This document shows, piece after piece, positions 27,248-38,313 of a DNA stretch of 64,000 nucleotides (position 1 is the first letter of the stretch; every line of letters starts with the position of its first letter). Source of the stretch: Variovorax paradoxus (GTDB lineage: Bacteria > Pseudomonadota > Gammaproteobacteria > Burkholderiales > Burkholderiaceae_C); NCBI RefSeq assembly GCF_030815975.1, contig NZ_JAUSXL010000002.1:4886501-4950500 (forward strand), in the 5' to 3' direction. The position numbers were made by a program, and so were the translations under genes. The notes under the pieces were generated by a model. The model had not been told where the DNA came from. It searched no databases and saw nothing but the letters and a program-made list of their open reading frames with translations.

Positions 27248-28279
27248 TCAGCCTGGCTTCGGCGCGTCCGCCAGCGCGTCGTAGGCACCGCGGCGCGCGG
27301 CCTGGTTGCAGCGGGCACGGTGCACCAGCGCCTTCTGCGCCGCAGCGGCATTGGCGGCGTCGCCTTTCCAGGCGTCCAGCGCCGGCTGCTGGACGGCGCG
27401 CGAGTATGAAAACGCCAGCGCCCAGGGCAGCCGCGGCCCGGCTTTCGCGTTCATGGCGTTCAACCGGGCCGAAGCGAGCTGCGCCGACTGGCCGCCCGAC
27501 AGGAACGCGATGCCCGGCACGGCCGCAGGCACGACACGCAGCAGGCACGACAGCGTGGCGTGGGCGACCTCGTCCACGCTCTCCTGCGTCGGGCAATCGT
27601 GCCCGGGCAGCACCATGTTCGGCTTCAGGAGCATGCCTTCGAGCAGCACACCCTGCAGACGCAGTTGGACGAACACCGCATGCAGGGTTTCTTCGGTAAT
27701 TTCCGCGCAGCGCGCGAGGGAATGATCGCCCTCCATCAGCACTTCGGGCTCGACGATGGGAACGAGTCCGGCCTCCTGGCACAAGGCTGCATAGCGGGCC
27801 AGCGCGTGGGCATTGACCTCGATGCACGCACGGCTGGGCAGGCCGGCGCCGGGCGTGATGACGCCGCGCCATTTGGCGAAGCGCGCACCCATGGCGGCAT
27901 ATTCGGCCAGTCGCTCGCGCAGGCCGTCCAACCCTTCGGTGACCGTCTCCCCGGGATGGCCCGCCAGCGGCTTCGCGCCGGTGTCGACCTTGATGCCGGG
28001 GATGATGCCCGCGCTGGCGAGCACCGAGACAAAGGACGCGCCCGAGTTCGTTCGCTGGCGGATGGTTTCGTCGAAGAGGATCGCGCCGCTGATGCTGGCG
28101 CCCAGGCCCGGCGCGGTGACGATCAGTTCGCGCCAGTCGCGCCGTGCATCCTCGGTCTGGGGAATGCCCAGTTTCGCGAAGCGCTTGTGGCAGGTGGCGT
28201 TGCTCTCGTCCATCGCGAGCAAGCCCTTGTCGCCGGCGACCAGCGCCTGTGCGGTATCGATCAATGCCTGTGCAGTCAT
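27248..28279 (-). CDS. Class I fructose-bisphosphate aldolase
   Basis: This 343-residue enzyme is a Schiff-base (class I) aldolase of the animal/plant-like family. It shows LLAMDESNATCHKRF near the N-terminus, the acidic IVEPEVL block and the Schiff-base lysine in GMLLKPNMVLPG. It cleaves fructose-1,6-bisphosphate to triose phosphates, independent of metal. It follows the FAD oxidoreductase gene by 51 bp on the same strand. A class II aldolase usually serves the main pathway in these bacteria, but it is not in this window. Confidence 0.93.
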   Translation of the reverse strand: MTAQALIDTAQALVAGDKGLLAMDESNATCHKRFAKLGIPQTEDARRDWRELIVTAPGLGASISGAILFDETIRQRTNSGASFVSVLASAGIIPGIKVDTGAKPLAGHPGETVTEGLDGLRERLAEYAAMGARFAKWRGVITPGAGLPSRACIEVNAHALARYAALCQEAGLVPIVEPEVLMEGDHSLARCAEITEETLHAVFVQLRLQGVLLEGMLLKPNMVLPGHDCPTQESVDEVAHATLSCLLRVVPAAVPGIAFLSGGQSAQLASARLNAMNAKAGPRLPWALAFSYSRAVQQPALDAWKGDAANAAAAQKALVHRARCNQAARRGAYDALADAPKPG

Positions 28280-28330
28280 GGTGCTGTGACCCTCGCTTGC
28301 GAAGATCGTACGCCTCCCCCTGCGCCAAGG

Positions 28331-29503
28331 CTAGATCACGTTCTTCTCGATCAATGGCCGGTTCTCGAGGATCCGCGCGAAGGACACCGGCGACAGGTCG
28401 AGGCTGCGGTACCCGCCATACCGGATCAGCTCCGCCACGCCGCGCCCTGCCGCCGGGCACTGCTGGAGCCCATGCCCGGAAAAGCCGTTGGCGAAGAACA
28501 GGTTGTCGCAGTCCGGATGCAGGCCGAGGATCGCGTTGTGGTCGAACAGGTTCATCTCGTAGTAGCCGGCCCATGCGCCGGTCATGCGAACAGCCTCGAA
28601 GGCGGGCACGCGCCTGGCCAATGCGGGCCAGATGAAATCGTCGAACACGCGGTAGTCGACTTCGAGCGGCGCATCGTCGCGGTCCCGGTCCTGTGGCGGC
28701 GCAAAGCCGCAGATGAACCGACGGCCCTCGGGGCGCAGCCAGATGCCCGAGGTGTCGATCACCAACGGGCAGCCCGGCAGGGTCTCGGGGCACGAAAAAC
28801 TGAACACCATGCGGCGGCGCCCGCGCACCGGCAGGTCGATGCCGGCCCAGCCCGCCACCTTTGCGGCCCAGGCGCCGGCGGCATTGACCACCACGTCGGC
28901 GGGGAGCACGCTGCCAATGTCGAGTTCGACGCCCGCCACCGCCCGGCCGCTGCGCTGCAATCCGGTGGCCTGCGCCTGCACATAGCGCGCCCCCTGCGAA
29001 ATGGCTTTCTTGCGAAAGGCCTGCAACAGGCTGTAGCCGTCGTACCAGCCCTCGCCCGAAAGGCCCAGCGACGCCAGCGCGATGCCCTCGGCCGACATCC
29101 ATGGAAAGCGCGCCTTCAGTTCGCCGGGCGCCATCAGGATCACGTCGACGCCGTGCGCCTTCTGCAACGCATGGTTCTCGCGCAGCACATCGACGCCCTC
29201 CGGCGGCGCCAGGTACAGATACCCGGGCTCGACCAGGCCGATGTCGGGCACGTTGTCTTCGACCCGCAGGCTTTCGCCAAGGCCGCGAAAGAACTCGATG
29301 CCGTAGAGCGACATCTCGATGTTGATGGCGGTCGAAAACTGCTGCCGGATCGAACTGGCCGACAAGGCCGACGACGCCTGCGTGTACGAGAAGTCGCGCT
29401 CGACCACGGTAATGTCGAACGGCTCCTCCTGCGGGTCCCGGTTCAGGAAATAGGCGATGGCGGAGCCGATGGCACCGCCGCCGATGATCACCACACGACG
29501 CAT
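28331..29503 (-). CDS. FAD-dependent oxidoreductase, D-amino acid oxidase family
   Basis: The 390-residue protein begins MRRVVIIGGGAIGSAIAYFL, an FAD-binding Rossmann loop. It ends with the DAO-family block FFANGFSGHGLQQCPAAGRG. Members oxidise glycine, sarcosine, D-amino acids or similar amines. The substrate is not evident. ATG 29503 was chosen. It is divergent from a GcvA-like LysR regulator across only 59 bp, so that protein is the likely regulator. Confidence 0.9.
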   Translation of the reverse strand: MRRVVIIGGGAIGSAIAYFLNRDPQEEPFDITVVERDFSYTQASSALSASSIRQQFSTAINIEMSLYGIEFFRGLGESLRVEDNVPDIGLVEPGYLYLAPPEGVDVLRENHALQKAHGVDVILMAPGELKARFPWMSAEGIALASLGLSGEGWYDGYSLLQAFRKKAISQGARYVQAQATGLQRSGRAVAGVELDIGSVLPADVVVNAAGAWAAKVAGWAGIDLPVRGRRRMVFSFSCPETLPGCPLVIDTSGIWLRPEGRRFICGFAPPQDRDRDDAPLEVDYRVFDDFIWPALARRVPAFEAVRMTGAWAGYYEMNLFDHNAILGLHPDCDNLFFANGFSGHGLQQCPAAGRGVAELIRYGGYRSLDLSPVSFARILENRPLIEKNVI

Positions 29504-29562
29504 GAAATTCCTTTCTTGCTGTTCACCGAAAAGGCGCGAGCCCGGCACGCAGAATAGCAACG

Positions 29563-30456
29563 ATGAGAAAAGATATTCCCAACCTGGGTGCCTTGCAGGC
29601 CTTCGAGGCCTCGGCACGCCTGGGGAGCTTCACCCGCGCGGCTGCCGAACTCGCGCTGACGCAAAGCGCCGTCGGGCGGCAGGTGGCCACGCTCGAACAG
29701 CGGCTGGGCGTGGCGCTGTTTTCGCGCGTGCGGCGGCGCCTCACGCTCACCGACACCGGGCGCGAATACGCGGCGCGCATCCGCCGCCATCTCGACCAGA
29801 TCCGCCGCGACACGCTGGAGATCAGCGCCGGCCACGAGATGGGCTTTGTGCTCGAAGTGGCCGTGGTGCCCACCTTTGCCACGCAATGGCTGATTCCGCG
29901 GCTGCCCGATTTCAGCCGGCGGCATCCCAACATCACCGTCAATCTTTCGGCGCGCTCGCAGCCCTTCTCGTTCCAGGAGAACGCCTACGACGCGGCCATC
30001 TATTTCGGCGACCAGTTCTGGCCCGGCACCCAGGGCGGGCTGATCTTTTCCGAAGGCGAGATGGTTCCGGTCTGCAGCCCCGCCTTCCGCGATGCCAACG
30101 GCCCGTGGGATGAATCTGCCTTCGGGCGTTGCCGCCACGTTCACCTGGGCACGCGCACGCAGGCGTGGCGCGACTGGTATGCGCAGCAGGGCTGGGACTA
30201 CACCGTGCACGCCTCGCGCGGGCCGCGCTACGAACTCTTCACCATGGTGACCGCCGCTGCGGCCGCCGGCATGGGCGTGGGCCTGGCGCCGCGCATCCTG
30301 ATCGAGCGCGAACTGCGCACCGGCGAGCTCGTGATCCCGATCGACCGGCACCTGGACGTGCGCCAGGGCTACTACTTCGCGTATCCCGAGGGCCGCCCGG
30401 CTTCCGGGGCGCTGGAGCACTTCGAGCGCTGGGTGCTTGGGCTGATGCCAGCCTAG
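29563..30456 (+). CDS. LysR-family regulator, GcvA-like
   Basis: The 297-residue protein has the GcvA-type N-terminus PNLGALQAFEASARLGSFTRA and a helix-turn-helix (ELALTQSAVGRQVATLEQRLG, cited as LALTQSAVGRQVATLEQ). The substrate-binding-like domain follows. GcvA relatives often control amino-acid oxidation genes. Its divergent arrangement with a D-amino-acid-oxidase-like gene fits. The stop overlaps the aldo/keto reductase gene by 4 bp in convergent orientation. Confidence 0.92.
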   Translation: MRKDIPNLGALQAFEASARLGSFTRAAAELALTQSAVGRQVATLEQRLGVALFSRVRRRLTLTDTGREYAARIRRHLDQIRRDTLEISAGHEMGFVLEVAVVPTFATQWLIPRLPDFSRRHPNITVNLSARSQPFSFQENAYDAAIYFGDQFWPGTQGGLIFSEGEMVPVCSPAFRDANGPWDESAFGRCRHVHLGTRTQAWRDWYAQQGWDYTVHASRGPRYELFTMVTAAAAAGMGVGLAPRILIERELRTGELVIPIDRHLDVRQGYYFAYPEGRPASGALEHFERWVLGLMPA

Positions 30457-31481
30457 ACCGGATTGGGATTGCGCTCCAGGAACCCCTGCTGGTGCCAGTA
30501 CGGGTACGCCCGCGTCGTGGCGCTGGCGGCATCGAGTTCGGCCACCTGCGCGGGCGTGAGCTTCCAGCCCGTGGCGCCCAGGTTCTGGCGAAGCTGCGCC
30601 TCGTCGCGCGCGCCGATCACCACGCTCGACACGGTCGGGCGCTGCAGCAGCCAGTTCAGCGCCACCTGCGGCACGGTCTTGCCGACCTCGGTGCCGACCT
30701 TCTCGAGCGCATCGACCACGCGAAAAAGCAGTTCGTCGGGCACCGGCGGGCCCATGTCGGCCGTCACGTGCAGCCGGCTCGTGGCCGGCAGCGGCTGGCC
30801 GCGGCGGATCTTGCCGGTGAGCCGGCCCCAGCCCAGCGGACTCCAGACCACCGCGCCCACGCCCTGGTCCTGCGCGAGCGGCATCAGCTCCCATTCGTAG
30901 TCGCGCCCGACCAGCGAGTAGTAGGCCTGGTGCGCCACGTAGCGCGCGTAGCCATAGCGCTCGGCCACCGCCAGCGACTTCATCAGGTGCCAGCCCGAGA
31001 AGTTCGAAACGCCGATGTAGCGCAGCTTGCCTGCGCGCACCAGGTCGTCGAGCGTGGCGAGCGTTTCCTCCATCGGCGTGCTCGCGTCGAAGCCATGCAG
31101 CTGGAACAGGTCGATGTAGTCGGTGCCCAGGCGCTTGAGCGCGCCATCGACCGCGCGCACCAGGTGGTAGCGCGACGAACCCACCTCGTTCGGCCCGTCG
31201 CCGCTGCGAAAGGTGGCCTTGGTCGAGATCAGCAGCTGGTCGCGCGGGCGGCCCTTGATCGCCTCGCCGAGCACCGACTCGGCCGCGCCGGCCGAATAGA
31301 TGTCCGCGCTGTCGAACATGTTGACGCCCGCCTCCAGGCAGATGTCGATCAGCTTGCGGGCCCCGGCCACGTCGGTGCTGCCCCAGGCACTGAAAAGCTC
31401 GCCTTTGCCGCCGAAAGTACCGGTGCCGAAACTCAATACGGGGACCTTGAGGCCCGATTTGCCGAGATGACGGTATTCCAA
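30453..31481 (-). CDS. Aldo/keto reductase
   Basis: A 342-residue NADPH-dependent aldo/keto reductase of the voltage-gated potassium channel beta-subunit-like class. It shows FDSADIYSAGAAESVLGEAI, the KATF active-site lysine region, DYIDLFQLHGFD with the histidine, and the NADPH site WSPLGWGRLTGK. A TTG at 31481 is the best start because it gives EYRHLGKSGLKVPVLSFGTG and follows GGAG by 7 bases. The frame is open further upstream without similarity. Confidence 0.93.
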   Translation of the reverse strand: MEYRHLGKSGLKVPVLSFGTGTFGGKGELFSAWGSTDVAGARKLIDICLEAGVNMFDSADIYSAGAAESVLGEAIKGRPRDQLLISTKATFRSGDGPNEVGSSRYHLVRAVDGALKRLGTDYIDLFQLHGFDASTPMEETLATLDDLVRAGKLRYIGVSNFSGWHLMKSLAVAERYGYARYVAHQAYYSLVGRDYEWELMPLAQDQGVGAVVWSPLGWGRLTGKIRRGQPLPATSRLHVTADMGPPVPDELLFRVVDALEKVGTEVGKTVPQVALNWLLQRPTVSSVVIGARDEAQLRQNLGATGWKLTPAQVAELDAASATTRAYPYWHQQGFLERNPNPV

Positions 31482-31605
31482 GGTATGACTCCTTTCATCG
31501 AATGAACGAACGAACAGGACGAATGACGCATCCATTGTTGGCCGCTGCATGGAACCCTCGCCGCGCGTCGGGCTTTGCGATCCACCGGCCCGGTACGATC
31601 GAGCG

Positions 31606-32064
31606 ATGCAGATCGCGATTGAAAACCCCGACCAACCCGACGTCATCCAGCTCATCGCCGACCTCGATGCATACCAGAAGCCGCTGTACCCGCCCGAGAG
31701 CCACTACGGCATCAGCATTGCGGCGCTGTCGGCGGCCCACGTGCTGTTCGCGGTCGCGCGCGACGAGGCGGGCACGGCCATCGGCTGCGGCGCCCTCGTC
31801 GTGAACCCCGGCTACGGCGAACTCAAGCGCATGTACGTGCGGCCGCAGCACCGCGGACAAGGCGTTGCCGCGAAGGTGCTGGGCTTTCTCGAAGCCGAAG
31901 CGGCCGCGCGCGGATGTGCCGTGTTCCGGCTGGAAACGGGTGTGCGGCAGCCCGAGGCGCTCGCGTTCTATGCGCGTGCAGGGTACGCGCGGCGCGAGCG
32001 GTTCGGCGGCTACCCCGACGATCCGTTGAGCGTTTTCATGCAGAAGGAGAAGGCGGCGCCGTAG
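31606..32064 (+). CDS. GNAT-family N-acetyltransferase
   Basis: The 152-residue protein has the GNAT acetyl-CoA site pattern YVRPQHRGQGVAAKVLGFLE and the C-terminal block ALAFYARAGYARRERFG. The substrate is unknown. It is divergent from the aldo/keto reductase. ATG 31606 gives MQIAIENPDQPD; the longer frame upstream runs through the intergenic region. It ends 2 bp from the convergent MerR-like gene. Confidence 0.92.
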   Translation: MQIAIENPDQPDVIQLIADLDAYQKPLYPPESHYGISIAALSAAHVLFAVARDEAGTAIGCGALVVNPGYGELKRMYVRPQHRGQGVAAKVLGFLEAEAAARGCAVFRLETGVRQPEALAFYARAGYARRERFGGYPDDPLSVFMQKEKAAP

Positions 32065-32066
32065 CC

Positions 32067-32528
32067 CTATCCACGTCGCGCTTCGCAGTTGGCGAACCCC
32101 TGGAGCCCGGCCAGCTCATCCAGGATGGGACATTCCGGGCGGTCGTCACCTTCGCAGCAATGGGCCAGGCGCTCCAGCAGGCGCTTCATGTGCGCGAGCT
32201 CCTCGATCCGCTGGGCCAGGTCGTCGGCCCGTTCGAGTGCGACGCGCTTCACATCGAAGCTCGCGCGATGCCCGTCGCGCCACAGTGCGTGCAACGCGGC
32301 GACTTCCGGTGTTTCGAAACCCAGTGCGTGCGCCCTTCGCGCGAAGCGCAGTGTCGACACGGCGCGTTCGTCATAGCGGCAGCCGTCCTCTTCGGTGCGC
32401 GCCATCCCGTCGAGCAGCCCGAGCGACTCGCAGTCGCGCAGCAATTGCGCTGACGCGCCGGACCGGGCAACAACGTCGGCAAGAGACAAGCGCGCCGCAG
32501 CAGTCGGTGCCGTGATGAGACGTTCCAT
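32067..32528 (-). CDS. CueR-like MerR-family regulator
   Basis: The 153-residue protein is MerR-type. Its C-terminal metal-site segment CCEGDDRPECPILDELAG closely follows the CueR pattern C-x-GDD-x3-C-P-I, the Cu(I)/Ag(I)/Au(I) site. The N-terminal helix-turn-helix is diverged: the usual RYYE reads RDCE. ATG 32528 follows an AAGGAG ribosome-binding site. The promoter upstream has a CueR-like dyad and 19-bp spacer. No copper ATPase or chaperone is nearby, so the targets other than itself are not visible. Confidence 0.82.
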   Translation of the reverse strand: MERLITAPTAAARLSLADVVARSGASAQLLRDCESLGLLDGMARTEEDGCRYDERAVSTLRFARRAHALGFETPEVAALHALWRDGHRASFDVKRVALERADDLAQRIEELAHMKRLLERLAHCCEGDDRPECPILDELAGLQGFANCEARRG

Positions 32529-32555
32529 GGAGTTCTCCTTCCAGCCAAAGTGCAA

Positions 32556-32586
32556 AGTCTCGCCCTTCACACCATGGGAGAGTCAA
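32556..32586 (-). promoter_or_regulatory. MerR/CueR-type promoter of the regulator gene
   Basis: On the minus strand a -35 TTGACT (32586-32581) and a -10 GAGACT (32561-32556) are separated by 19 bp, the overlong spacer typical of MerR-activated promoters. The spacer region GACTCTCCCATGGTG and GAAGGGC approximates the CueR dyad (ACCTTCCC...GGAAGGT). The -10 is weak, and activation by metal-bound regulator is inferred. Confidence 0.5.
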
Positions 32587-32779
32587 GAAGCCGCAAGGTG
32601 GGCATGAAAGACGGGATCAGGGTAATCCCTTGATTTCGCACGTCGACCACGCCAAAGCCCCTCTTTCCTGGCCCGCTACTTGCGATATCGTTCGAAAATG
32701 ACAGAAAATTTTCTTATCTGTCATATATTTGTAAATTCATTTTCATCGCCCGCACCCTTCAAGGTGCATCGCCCGCCCC

Positions 32780-33748
32780 ATGAGCACCAACGTCGACACC
32801 AATGGCACCACCGTGGCCCAGCGCATCGCGCAGGCGCTGCCGCGGCTGACGCGTTCGCACCGCCAGGTGGCTGACTTCGTGCTGGAGCATCCGCTGCAAG
32901 TCGCCACGCTGCCGATCGACGAACTCGCGGCTGCCGTGGGCGTGTCCGTTGCCACCGCCAACCGCTTTGCGCGCGCGCTGGATTTCGACGGCTACGCCAC
33001 CTTCCGCGCCGAACTCGTGCGCGGCTTCGAATCGCTGGTGGCGCCGGTGGAGCGGCTGCGCGGCAACCTTGAGCATCCGACCACCGTGGCCGAAGTGTTC
33101 GCCACTGCGCTCGACGAGAGCCGGCGCAACATCGAAGCCACGCGCCAGTCGCTCGACTACGCGGCCTGCGAAGCCGCGGTGCAGCGCATCGGCAAGGCGC
33201 GCTCCGTCTACATTGCCGGCTTCGGCGCCAGCGCCTGGCTCGCCGGGCTGTTGCAGCACGGGCTCGACGGCAGCTGCAACGACGTGCGGATGCTGTCCAG
33301 CGTCAGCGGCGTCACGCATGCGGCGCGCACGCTGATGCATGCCGGCCCGCAAGACCTTTTCATCGGCCTGACCTTTCCGCGCTACCTCACGGACACGGTG
33401 GCGCTGGCGCAGATCGCCAAGGGCCAGGGCTGCGCCGTGCTCGCGCTGACCGACCGCCCGAGTTCCCCGCTGGCGCCGCTGGCCGACGTGGTGCTCTATT
33501 GCCAGACCGAAACCAGCTACCGGCCGAACTGCGAAACCAGCGTGCTGGCATTGATCGAGGCGCTGACCAGCGCGGTGGCGCTGCGCGCGCCCCGCGCGGT
33601 GCAGTCCGCGGGCCGCATCCTGCAGGCGGTGCGGCCCTGGCTGCATGGCGCGCAGGGCCTGCCGCGGGCGGAAGCCTCCTCCTCCACGCAGGTTGCCGGT
33701 GCCGCTCCGGCCGGCGCCCGCAACAAAAAGAAGAAAGCTTCCCGATGA
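32780..33748 (+). CDS. MurR/RpiR-family transcriptional regulator
   Basis: The 322-residue protein has an N-terminal RpiR helix-turn-helix (IDELAAAVGVSVATANRFARAL in part) and a C-terminal SIS domain (SVYIAGFGASAWLAGLLQHG, then VLALTDRPSSPLAPLADVVL in part) that would sense a phosphosugar-like or other small ligand. A lysine-rich tail ends the protein. Its stop overlaps the iaaA start by 4 bp, so it heads the peptide-uptake operon and probably regulates it. Confidence 0.92.
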   Translation: MSTNVDTNGTTVAQRIAQALPRLTRSHRQVADFVLEHPLQVATLPIDELAAAVGVSVATANRFARALDFDGYATFRAELVRGFESLVAPVERLRGNLEHPTTVAEVFATALDESRRNIEATRQSLDYAACEAAVQRIGKARSVYIAGFGASAWLAGLLQHGLDGSCNDVRMLSSVSGVTHAARTLMHAGPQDLFIGLTFPRYLTDTVALAQIAKGQGCAVLALTDRPSSPLAPLADVVLYCQTETSYRPNCETSVLALIEALTSAVALRAPRAVQSAGRILQAVRPWLHGAQGLPRAEASSSTQVAGAAPAGARNKKKKASR

Positions 33749-34701
33749 AGAACATCACGCCCGTCATCGCCATTCACGGCGGTGCCGGCACCATCAGTGC
33801 CGCCACGACCAGCGCAGACCAGGCGCAGGCTTATCACGACGCGTTGCAGAACATCGTGCGTGCCGCGCAGGCGATGCTGCGGAAGGGCGCATCCGCGCTC
33901 GACGCTACCTGCCTGGCGGTCGAACTGCTCGAAGAGTGCCCGCTTTTCAACGCGGGCCACGGCGCGGTGTTCACGCATGAGGAAACCCACGAGCTCGACG
34001 CCGCCGTGATGGACGGCGCAACGCTCGCCGCCGGTGCCATTGCCGGCGTCTGCCATGTCCGCCGCCCGGTGCGCGCCGCGCGTGCCGTGCTCGAAGACGG
34101 CGCCCATGTGCTGCTGGCCGGCGCCGGCGCCGAAGCCTTCGCATGCGAGCATGGGCTCGAGATGGTCGAACCTTTCTTCTTCTCCACCGAGGCACGCCGC
34201 CAGCAGCTCTACCGCGTGCGCGACACCGGCCGCGTGGTGACCGACCACGAAGGTGCCGCCATGACGCCGCCGCTCGACGAAGACAAGAAGTTCGGCACCG
34301 TGGGTGCTGTCGCGCTCGACATGCACGGCCATCTTGCGGCGGCCACCTCGACCGGCGGCATGACCAACAAGCGCGTCGGCCGCATCGGCGATTCGCCGCT
34401 GATCGGCGCCGGCACCTATGCCGACGACCGCACGGCCGCCGTGTCTTGCACCGGCAGCGGCGAAATGTTCATCCGCGTCGCTGCCGCCTACGACATCTGC
34501 GCGCGCATGGCCTACGGCGGCGCCACGCTCGAAGCCGCCACGCATGCCGTGGTGCACCAGTCGCTGCCCGCCATCGGCGGCACCGGCGGGCTGATCGCCA
34601 TCGACCGCCACGGCAACCTGAGCCTCGCCTTCAACACCGAAGGCATGTACCGCGGCCACGCGCGCGGCGACGAAGCACCCGCAACAGCCATCTTCGCCTG
34701 A
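33745..34701 (+). CDS. iaaA: Isoaspartyl peptidase / L-asparaginase
   Basis: An Ntn-hydrolase of the plant-type asparaginase family that cleaves beta-aspartyl dipeptides and asparagine. The 318-residue precursor begins with IAIHGGAGTIS. It would self-cleave before Thr185 in KKFGTVGAVALD to expose the nucleophile, with the substrate-site segments STGGMTNKRVGRIGDSPLIG and GEMFIR downstream. The start overlaps the rpiR-like stop (ATGA). In E. coli iaaA is likewise adjacent to the gsi transporter genes. Confidence 0.95.
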   Translation: MKNITPVIAIHGGAGTISAATTSADQAQAYHDALQNIVRAAQAMLRKGASALDATCLAVELLEECPLFNAGHGAVFTHEETHELDAAVMDGATLAAGAIAGVCHVRRPVRAARAVLEDGAHVLLAGAGAEAFACEHGLEMVEPFFFSTEARRQQLYRVRDTGRVVTDHEGAAMTPPLDEDKKFGTVGAVALDMHGHLAAATSTGGMTNKRVGRIGDSPLIGAGTYADDRTAAVSCTGSGEMFIRVAAAYDICARMAYGGATLEAATHAVVHQSLPAIGGTGGLIAIDRHGNLSLAFNTEGMYRGHARGDEAPATAIFA

Positions 34702-34731
34702 CCGCACGCGCCCTCTTCCTTTCGCACTCCC

Positions 34732-36609
<1,878 letters not shown>

Positions 36610-36678
36610 GCGATCGACAGATTTTTTCAACCCGCAGGCCCTCCTGCTTTTTCCTCGAACCGACTGGAGTTTCTTTCC

Positions 36679-38232
36679 ATGAAGCAATCTTCTTCCTCCC
36701 TGCGATGGGCATCGGCACTGCTGGGCCTGGCCGCGCTGGCCGCATCGGGCACGGCACTGGCCGCGAAAGACGTGGTGCTGTCGATCGGCTACCAGCCCGA
36801 GACGCTGGACCCGTACAACACCAACACCACCATCACCACGGCCGTGACCAAGTCCTTCTATGAAGGGCTGTTTCAGTTCGACAAGGACCTGAAGGTGCAG
36901 AACGTGCTGGCCGAAGGCTACGAAGTGTCGAAGGATGGCCTGGTCTACACCATCAAGCTGCGCACCGGCGTCAAGTTCCACGACGGCACCGACTTCAACG
37001 CCGAGGCCGTGAAATTCACGCTCGACCGCGTGCTGAACCAGGACAACAAGCTGCTGCGCTACAACCAGTTCAACCGCGTGGGCAAGGTCGAGGCGCTGAA
37101 CCCCACCACCGTGCGCATCACGCTGAAGGAGCCCTTCGGTCCCTTCATCAACTCGCTGGCCCACGCCTCGGCCGCGATGATCTCGCCCACCGCGCTGAAG
37201 AAGTGGGGCAACAAGGACATCGCCTTCCACCCCGTGGGCACGGGCCCCTTCGAATTCGTCGAGTGGAAGCAGACCGAAGCCGTCAAGGCCAAGAAGTTCG
37301 ACGGCTACTGGAAGAAGGGCTACCCGAAGGTCGACACGGTGTCGTGGAAGCCGGTGCTCGAGAACAACACGCGCGCCGCGATGCTGCAGACCGGCGAAGC
37401 CGACTTCGCGTACCCGATTCCCTACGAGCAGGCCGAACTGCTGAAGAAGAGCGACAAGCTCGAAGTGGTGGCCACGCCGTCGATCATCACGCGCTTCCTG
37501 GCATTCAACATGCTGCAGAAGCCCTACGACAACCCGAAGGTGCGCGAAGCCATCGGCTACGCCATCAACAAGGAAGCGCTGGCCAAGGTCGCGTTCGGCG
37601 GCTATGCCTTCCCCGCGCAGGGCATCGTGCCGCAGGGCGTGAAATACGCCGAGAAGATGGCCCCCATTCCCTACGACCTGAAGAAGGCCAAGGAACTGAT
37701 GAAGGAAGCCGGCTACCCCGACGGCTTCGAGTCGGTGCTGTGGAGCGCCTACAACAACACGACCAGCCAGAAGACGATCCAGTTCGTGCAACAGCAGCTC
37801 GCGCAGATCGGCATCAAGCTGCAGGTGCAGGCGCTCGAAGTGGGCCAGCGCACCGAGCAGGTCGATGCATGGCCTGATCCGAAGACGGCCAAGGTCCGCA
37901 TGTACTACACGGGCTGGTCGTCGTCGACCGGTGAAGCCGACTGGGGCCTGCGCCCGCTGTTCGCCTCGGAAGCCTGGGCGCCCAAGCTGAACAACATGTC
38001 GTTCTACAAGAGCGAAGTGGTCGACAACGCGCTGGCCAAGGCGCTGGTGACGGTGGACGAAAAGGAAAGGACCGCGCTCTACAAGACCGCGCAGGAAGAG
38101 ATCCGCAAGGACCTGCCGCGCGTGCCGATGGTCACGGAGCAGAACCTGTCGGCGCATGCCAAGCGCCTCTCGGGTGTGTTCGTGATGCCTGACGGCAACA
38201 TCAACATCGACGCTATTGCAGTGTCGAATTGA
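36679..38232 (+). CDS. gsiB: Glutathione/peptide ABC transporter substrate-binding protein
   Basis: The 517-residue family-5 solute-binding protein has a Sec signal peptide (WASALLGLAALAASGTALA). It carries the family blocks ETLDPYNTN, FHDGTDFNAEAVKFTLDRVL and YAINKEALAKVAFGG. GsiB-type proteins bind glutathione in E. coli, but the substrate range here is inferred from context. A stem-loop directly follows the stop codon, as often seen after highly expressed binding-protein genes. Confidence 0.94.
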   Translation: MKQSSSSLRWASALLGLAALAASGTALAAKDVVLSIGYQPETLDPYNTNTTITTAVTKSFYEGLFQFDKDLKVQNVLAEGYEVSKDGLVYTIKLRTGVKFHDGTDFNAEAVKFTLDRVLNQDNKLLRYNQFNRVGKVEALNPTTVRITLKEPFGPFINSLAHASAAMISPTALKKWGNKDIAFHPVGTGPFEFVEWKQTEAVKAKKFDGYWKKGYPKVDTVSWKPVLENNTRAAMLQTGEADFAYPIPYEQAELLKKSDKLEVVATPSIITRFLAFNMLQKPYDNPKVREAIGYAINKEALAKVAFGGYAFPAQGIVPQGVKYAEKMAPIPYDLKKAKELMKEAGYPDGFESVLWSAYNNTTSQKTIQFVQQQLAQIGIKLQVQALEVGQRTEQVDAWPDPKTAKVRMYYTGWSSSTGEADWGLRPLFASEAWAPKLNNMSFYKSEVVDNALAKALVTVDEKERTALYKTAQEEIRKDLPRVPMVTEQNLSAHAKRLSGVFVMPDGNINIDAIAVSN

Positions 38233-38270
38233 TCGCCGGCTCCCTGTTTTCCTGACTGACTGTCCGACGG

Positions 38271-38291
38271 GCGATGGCATGCCGCCATCGC
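38271..38291 (+). other. Intercistronic stem-loop after gsiB
   Basis: GCGATGGC (38271-38278) and GCCATCGC (38284-38291) form a perfect 8-bp stem with a 5-base loop and no T-run. It lies between gsiB and gsiC and probably protects the gsiB message from 3' decay, an inference from its place. Confidence 0.6.
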
Positions 38292-38313
38292 TCGCTCGCG
38301 GCAACCGCACCCC

